A DNA stretch of 10,153 bases from a bacterium (GTDB lineage: Bacteria > Verrucomicrobiota > Kiritimatiellia > UBA8416), in assembly GCA_020048935.1 (NCBI GenBank), contig JAIFLS010000150.1, forward strand, positions 1-10,153, written 5' to 3'. Positions 6,963 through 10,153 of this stretch are shown here, piece by piece (within the stretch, counting starts at the first letter, position 1; each line of letters starts with the position of its first letter). The notes below the pieces were generated by a model. It did no database searches, was not told the DNA's origin, and was given only the letters and a program-made list of their open reading frames with translations. A program made the position numbers and the translations under genes.

Positions 6963-7616
6963 TCACTCACCGTACAGCTCCGTAATCAGCCGACGCAGAG
7001 TAGTCGCTTCGTCATCGGACAAGGTATCAACCCTCTCTCCCAATCGAGATCGGGAAATGGTACGGATCTGATCCACCGCGATTTCAGATTGGACTCCGCC
7101 ACATCGGACCTGAAGCCGCGTTCGCCAGCCAGGATGCAGTTGCGAGGTGAGAGGGCAAACGGTTACCGTCTGCAATCGTTCATTCAGAATATCGAGACTC
7201 ACGATCACAACAGGCCGTGTCTTGGCCATTTCAGAGCCCTTGACCGAGTCCAAGGCAGCCCAACAGACATCGTACCGTTTGAAGGAATCAGGATTGCGCT
7301 GTCTACTCTCGCCGCCATAACAAGTCTTCGATTCCGCCACAGCAACGGGGGCACATTCCCAGGAAACCATCTCTACTCCATCCGCGACAACGCTGTCCCA
7401 GTCACTCCAATCCTCTTCACTCGCGGCCATCTCGCATGCGGTTTCCTGCCACGACAAACGGGCGGTTTTAATGGGACCGGGGCGAAGCATAATCCCGTCC
7501 AACTGCTCCTCCATCAGCACAGATGCACCCATGTGATAGCGCTTGATGGTGTCGGCAGGTATTCGCACCCCGCGTGAGTTGCCGATCTGACTGAGTTTCA
7601 GTTCCTTCGTCTTCAT
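6963..7616 (-). CDS. Fused MazE-like antitoxin and MazF-like toxin in one ORF
   Basis: The 217-residue product joins the two halves of a type II toxin-antitoxin pair. Residues 1-47 are a MazE/AbrB DNA-binding fold (KLSQIGNSRGVRIPADTI, 7-24), and ~50-80 carry the toxin-binding tail with EEDWSDWDSV. A linker of about 30 residues follows. Residues 113-217 are a PemK/MazF domain: KRYDVCWAALD, GSEMAKTRPVVIVS with the expected catalytic arginine R134, VCPLTSQLHPGWR with the matching threonine T157, and a family-typical end EIAVDQIRTISRSRLG to LRRLITELYGE. MazF proteins are ribosome-independent mRNA interferases; MazE blocks them and represses the operon. Normally the two are separate genes; here no stop codon separates them and the toxin lacks its own start at the usual point (a TTC phenylalanine codon precedes KRYD). 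I chose 7616 because a consensus-like promoter ends just before it, although the frame stays open to 7694. Whether the fusion is active is unknown. Confidence 0.85.
   Translation of the reverse strand: MKTKELKLSQIGNSRGVRIPADTIKRYHMGASVLMEEQLDGIMLRPGPIKTARLSWQETACEMAASEEDWSDWDSVVADGVEMVSWECAPVAVAESKTCYGGESRQRNPDSFKRYDVCWAALDSVKGSEMAKTRPVVIVSLDILNERLQTVTVCPLTSQLHPGWRTRLQVRCGGVQSEIAVDQIRTISRSRLGERVDTLSDDEATTLRRLITELYGE
7368..7379 (-). promoter_or_regulatory. Possible internal ribosome binding site and start for a free MazF
   Basis: Inside the fused gene GGAG at 7379-7376 lies five bases before an in-frame ATG (7370-7368, codon 83). Starting there would give a 135-residue toxin with a 30-residue leader ahead of KRYDVCW. 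It is the only in-frame ATG between the antitoxin core and the toxin domain. It could be a way to make toxin separately, or chance. Confidence 0.3.
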
Positions 7617-7619
7617 GAT

Positions 7620-7636
7620 GTTATTACTGTAGTTAC
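7620..7636 (-). promoter_or_regulatory. Possible MazE operator over the -10 box
   Basis: The 17-base stretch GTAACTACAGTAATAAC is a near-palindrome, with 12 of 17 positions matching its reverse complement and a TAC-A-GTA core. It covers the -10 box and the predicted transcription start, the place where an AbrB-fold antitoxin would autorepress. Known MazE operators are also short alternating palindromes, but this exact site is an inference. Confidence 0.35.
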
Positions 7637-7654
7637 TCGACGGTAGCCTGTCAA
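7626..7654 (-). promoter_or_regulatory. Sigma70-type promoter of mazEF, probably leaderless
   Basis: A perfect TTGACA -35 box (7654-7649) is separated by exactly 17 bases from TACAGT (7631-7626), which matches TATAAT at four positions. Transcription would be expected to start around 7618-7620, only two to four bases before the ATG at 7616. No Shine-Dalgarno sequence precedes that ATG, so the message is probably leaderless. Confidence 0.65.
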
Positions 7655-7664
7655 CCTGCATTTC

Positions 7665-7692
7665 CCATTCCCCATTCCCCATCCCCATCACC
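7665..7692. repeat. Short GGGGAATG-type simple repeat
   Basis: On the minus strand the sequence reads GGTGATGGGGATGGGGAATG and continues GGGAATGG, that is, degenerate 7-8 base units of GGGGAATG or GGGGATG. It sits between the stop of the GH2 remnant and the mazEF promoter, right at the boundary of the toxin-antitoxin module. It gives the spurious upstream extension MVMGMGNGEWEM of the mazEF frame. Confidence 0.7.
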
Positions 7693-8193
7693 ACTTCGCT
7701 TCTGACCGCAGACTGGCTGACCCTTGCGACAGCCCGTCTGCGCAGGCAGCGATGGTTATATCACCAGCTTCTCCGTTCCGGGACTGAATGTACAGCACAC
7801 ACAACCCGTTAAACGCCTTGATGCGAGACCCCTTGAAGGATTCGAGGGATGTGGCATCGCCGTTGCAGACCCCGGCAATGGCAGCAGGTAACAAAGCGTC
7901 TGATCCGTAGCCGGAACATCAATCCAGCGGCGATACCAGCCTTCCCCCGTATGCGGCAGCCCACCCGTACGCCCGGTGATTTCCTGCACGCCTTTTTCGA
8001 GATCGGCTTGGCCCTTCACGACCTTGCGGTCGATATCATGTTCCCTGTCAAATGGCCCGGCTATCGCCCAGTCGTGAGGAACTTCAACCGTATCCCAGTC
8101 AGCGTCATCGAAAGAAAACTCAACGGCATCGGCATGAGGGGACCGTGTGAATTTCCAGCTATCTCGCAATTGCTGAATAGAACGTGACGTCAT
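7688..8193 (-). pseudogene. GH2 beta-galactosidase remnant with internal deletion and frameshift
   Basis: The first ~98 codons (8193 to ~7900) encode the N-terminal sugar-binding domain of a GH2 enzyme: SWKFTRSPHADAVEF, WDTVEVPHDWAIAGPFD at 33-49, the bacterial GH2 segment GRTGGLPHTGEGWYRRW at 74-90, then IDVPATDQ. After this the frame turns into nonsense and stops at 7756. In another frame 7870-7688 encodes what looks like the other end of the same enzyme type, NGDATSLESFKGSRIKAFNG then LCVLYIQSRNGEAGDITI, typical of the C-terminal DUF4982-like part. Intact relatives are roughly 750-900 residues, so some 600 residues including both catalytic glutamates are missing. The joint lies between about 7900 and 7870. 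The start keeps a GGAG site five bases upstream and lies 18 bases after the aminopeptidase stop, so it was part of that operon. It cannot be an active glycosidase. Confidence 0.85.
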
Positions 8194-8211
8194 ACTGGCT
8201 CCAAGTTTACC

Positions 8212-9621
8212 TCAAGGTTGTTTCATGAAAATGCGGCTGGGTTCCTTCATCAGCGCTTCGACCTCATCAAGCTCAATCGGGGCCGCACCGGTCAGGCATT
8301 CGCAACCGTCGCGGGTGACCACGATCGTGTCCTCGACGCGGATGTACTGCTGCCGATCCAAGAACATGGCCATCGGATCGACGACGAACACCATACCTTC
8401 CTCGATGATTTCATCCCGCCATTTCCCGACAAAGTCGTGCACGCTAAGCCCGACGCAGTGGTTGTAGGGCCCCCCGCCGCTGAGCATCCGGTCAATCGGC
8501 TCCGGCAGACTGCCATCCGGGAAGAAGCGCGGCACGAAATCACGACGCATGGTTGCCCGAGCTTCGGCATAGGCGTCCTGTGCCAGAATGCCGGGCTTGA
8601 TAAGGCTGATCAGTACTTTATGGTACTCCACAATGAATCCATATATCTGCCTATGCCAGTCGCTGTAGGTTCCGGAAACAGGCCAGATGCGGGCAATATC
8701 ACTCGAATAATGCCGTAGGTCAGGACCGCAATCCATCAGCACCACCTCGCCATCCTGTATCGTCGAATTATTGAAATGATAGTGACCATTGACGATCCGT
8801 TTGCCGCTGGCGGCGATGACTCCATACCCCAAGTCGCAGTTACCGAAGGCCGAGTAGATATACTTGGCAGTGGCTTCAAGGTGACTCTCGCACAGGCCGG
8901 GGCGGGTGGCCTTCATCGATTCGATCATGATCAAGGCCGAAAGGTGCCCGGCCTGACGCAGAACTTCGATTTCCGCCGGACTCTTGATCCGGCGCATCCT
9001 GCCGATCATGTCGCTGCCATCTTCAATTGTCATTCCGGGGAAGCGCTCGCCAAGCTTCCGGATCAGAGCCTTGTGCCGTGGCTCCGCCCCGTCCCACTCA
9101 GTTACCTGCCGTTTGTTGGCACATCCGCACGCCTGGAAACGGGTTACACCGCCTCCTTCGGGCTCGGAAAAGGGAAGATAAAGCTTGCTGATGCCAGAGA
9201 GAGCGGTCCCCATCTGATCGACAGGCTTAGCATCATCAAAAGCAAGCCGGTGCTTCACCATATCGGCCTCTTCAAACCCGAGACGGTCGCCAGATTCCCC
9301 TTCGATCTCCTCACGCGAGGGCAGGAAGATCGTACTGTGCCCATCCTCCCCGCGGATGAGGAGAAATGATTGCAGGACATCCAGTCCCGTTAAGTAATAG
9401 AACGTCGCGTCCTGGCTTGCCCGATGTCCGGCCTGGGCAGGCGCGGCAGGAATCAGGATATAGGAGTCACGCCCGATCTTTTCCGCCAGCTTCCGCCGGC
9501 GCCCCTGCAGTTCTGCCACCGTGACGTCACGCGTGAAAAGGCGATCCTGCCCGCTAACGTTCAAAAAGCGATCGCGGCACCGTTGAAGAACTTCTTCCAT
9601 ATTGTATTTTCTCTGCATCAT
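8212..9621 (-). CDS. M24B metallopeptidase, aminopeptidase P (Xaa-Pro) type
   Basis: This 469-residue cytoplasmic protein resembles Xaa-Pro aminopeptidases, which remove N-terminal residues preceding proline with two divalent metals. Residues ~28-170 are the AMP_N domain (LQGRRRKLAEKIG, FYYLTGLDVLQSFLLI), and ~200-455 the pita-bread catalytic domain, opening with RMRRIKSPAEIEVLRQAG. Expected metal ligands are D297 (VLMDCGPD), D308 (HYSSDIARIW), H388 (PYNHCVGL) and E430 (IRVEDTIVVT); H395 (SVHDF) matches the catalytic histidine. The fourth ligand, usually the glutamate of an I-E-P motif, is D415 in VFVVDPM. This aspartate may mark a subfamily; activity on Xaa-Pro is therefore not certain. The gene starts with two ATGs at 9621 and 9618, preceded by GGGG. 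It follows the sulfatase end by 72 bases and precedes the GH2 remnant by 18. Its link to glycan use is unclear; some M24 relatives are creatinase-like hydrolases. Confidence 0.9.
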   Translation of the reverse strand: MMQRKYNMEEVLQRCRDRFLNVSGQDRLFTRDVTVAELQGRRRKLAEKIGRDSYILIPAAPAQAGHRASQDATFYYLTGLDVLQSFLLIRGEDGHSTIFLPSREEIEGESGDRLGFEEADMVKHRLAFDDAKPVDQMGTALSGISKLYLPFSEPEGGGVTRFQACGCANKRQVTEWDGAEPRHKALIRKLGERFPGMTIEDGSDMIGRMRRIKSPAEIEVLRQAGHLSALIMIESMKATRPGLCESHLEATAKYIYSAFGNCDLGYGVIAASGKRIVNGHYHFNNSTIQDGEVVLMDCGPDLRHYSSDIARIWPVSGTYSDWHRQIYGFIVEYHKVLISLIKPGILAQDAYAEARATMRRDFVPRFFPDGSLPEPIDRMLSGGGPYNHCVGLSVHDFVGKWRDEIIEEGMVFVVDPMAMFLDRQQYIRVEDTIVVTRDGCECLTGAAPIELDEVEALMKEPSRIFMKQP

Positions 9622-9693
9622 TATCCCCGTTTAATGTTCCCTATTTCTCTTATCCAGATCTCTCCCTGAATGGTTTCTACCCTCCGGAGCTGA

Positions 9694-10153
9694 TCAAACA
9701 CGCCGCACATAAATATAATACGGAGCTATCGTCTGGATTTTGGTGGTATGAAAGGACGGGTAGACATGCGCCAGCCCCTCCTTCAGATCCACCTCGAAAC
9801 AGACATGCGACTCCCCCGGCGCTACCTCGGCATTCAAGACTTGGTCTCCTATCACCAGTCTTGCCCACTTGATTCCAAGCGCCTCGCCCCCCGTGTAGAA
9901 TGGCTTCGTACGTTCAAACATGCAATCCAACCGGACATCGACATCGTTTCCTTCGATGCCATCACACAGCGCATGCCCTGCCTCGCGCGGCCAGCGCCTG
10001 CATTCGAACTGATAGCGGCCCGCCTTGCGGACATCAATTTCCCAATAGCCAGAAACGACCAACCCCCTTCGCACCTCCCCGTGATTCCAGGCAACCTGCG
10101 TTGCCTCGTTGCGGACATCATGTGTCGTCAGCAGGACTTCCTCATCGGTCTCG
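9694..10153 (-). CDS. Sulfatase, C-terminal end only (5' part beyond the window)
   Basis: The frame enters from the right edge and stops with TGA at 9696-9694, giving about 153 residues. The stretch LLTTHDVRNEATQVAWN, then SGYWEIDVRKAGRYQFECRR WPRE, and later KWARLVIGD, ESHVCFEVDLKEGLAHV and YYIYVRRV matches the beta-rich C-terminal domain found in many PVC arylsulfatases, which typically reads GYW-E-I/V ... Y-E-F-E-L-R-R-W-P-K-E ... ARL-x-I-G. The catalytic domain with the formylglycine motif is outside the window, so only the family is assigned, by its tail. An apparent start at 10074 (GTG) is internal and not used: coding similarity continues upstream of it. With the sulfatase at 3799-5184 this is the second sulfatase in the neighbourhood. 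Confidence 0.85.
   Translation of the reverse strand, partial: ETDEEVLLTTHDVRNEATQVAWNHGEVRRGLVVSGYWEIDVRKAGRYQFECRRWPREAGHALCDGIEGNDVDVRLDCMFERTKPFYTGGEALGIKWARLVIGDQVLNAEVAPGESHVCFEVDLKEGLAHVYPSFHTTKIQTIAPYYIYVRRV

Noticed and set aside
6483..7577. 364-codon open frame on the plus strand opposite mazEF
   Set aside because: It is antisense to the esterase start and the MazEF ORF, with low-complexity composition and no domain.
7617..7694. N-terminal extension of the mazEF frame to 7694
   Set aside because: It starts in a simple repeat and runs through a TTGACA-17-TACAGT promoter; the peptide MVMGMGNGEWEM is repeat-derived.
1..10153. tRNA, rRNA, CRISPR array, insertion sequence ends or riboswitch
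   Set aside because: I found no cloverleaf, regularly spaced repeats, transposase or recognised aptamer; the only repeats are the palindrome at 2395-2468 and short simple repeats.

Overview
The window is a densely packed stretch of bacterial DNA in which every gene I can support lies on the minus strand, so it is transcribed from high to low coordinates. By eye it is moderately GC-rich. The gene content is formylglycine-type sulfatases, an SGNH sialate O-acetylesterase-like protein, a PF12831-type FAD oxidoreductase, a GH36-like alpha-galactosidase and a GH2 remnant. This resembles the glycan-degrading genomes of the PVC group, for example Kiritimatiellota or Lentisphaerota, or possibly Planctomycetota. 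That is an inference from content; no rRNA or marker gene is present to confirm it.

Layout in transcription order: (1) the C-terminal end of a sulfatase cut by the window edge (10153 to 9694); (2) an M24B aminopeptidase P-type protein (9621 to 8212); (3) a broken GH2 beta-galactosidase (8193 to 7688) that keeps its N-terminal domain and last ~60 codons but has lost its middle, including the catalytic barrel; (4) a short GGGGAATG simple repeat, then a consensus-like promoter; (5) a single ORF that fuses a MazE-like antitoxin to a MazF-like toxin (7616 to 6963); (6) a 268-base gap with short coding-like scraps; (7) an exported sialate O-acetylesterase-like enzyme (6694 to 5201); (8) a complete sulfatase (5184 to 3799); (9) an FAD-dependent oxidoreductase (3772 to 2495); (10) a 143-base gap holding a striking inverted repeat whose arms are built of 12-bp tandem units; (11) a GH36-like alpha-galactosidase (2351 to 351); and (12) the start of an unrecognised protein (354 to 1) that overlaps it by ATGA.

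The esterase, sulfatase and oxidoreductase genes are 16 and 26 bases apart, which suggests one transcript. The alpha-galactosidase and the last gene are coupled by overlap. The enzymes fit a locus that strips sulfate, acetyl and galactosyl groups from a decorated, probably galactose-containing glycan, but no transporter or regulator is in view to confirm the substrate. The most unusual elements are the one-chain MazE-MazF ORF with its probably leaderless promoter, the internally deleted GH2 gene next to it, and the palindrome of tandem 12-mers.
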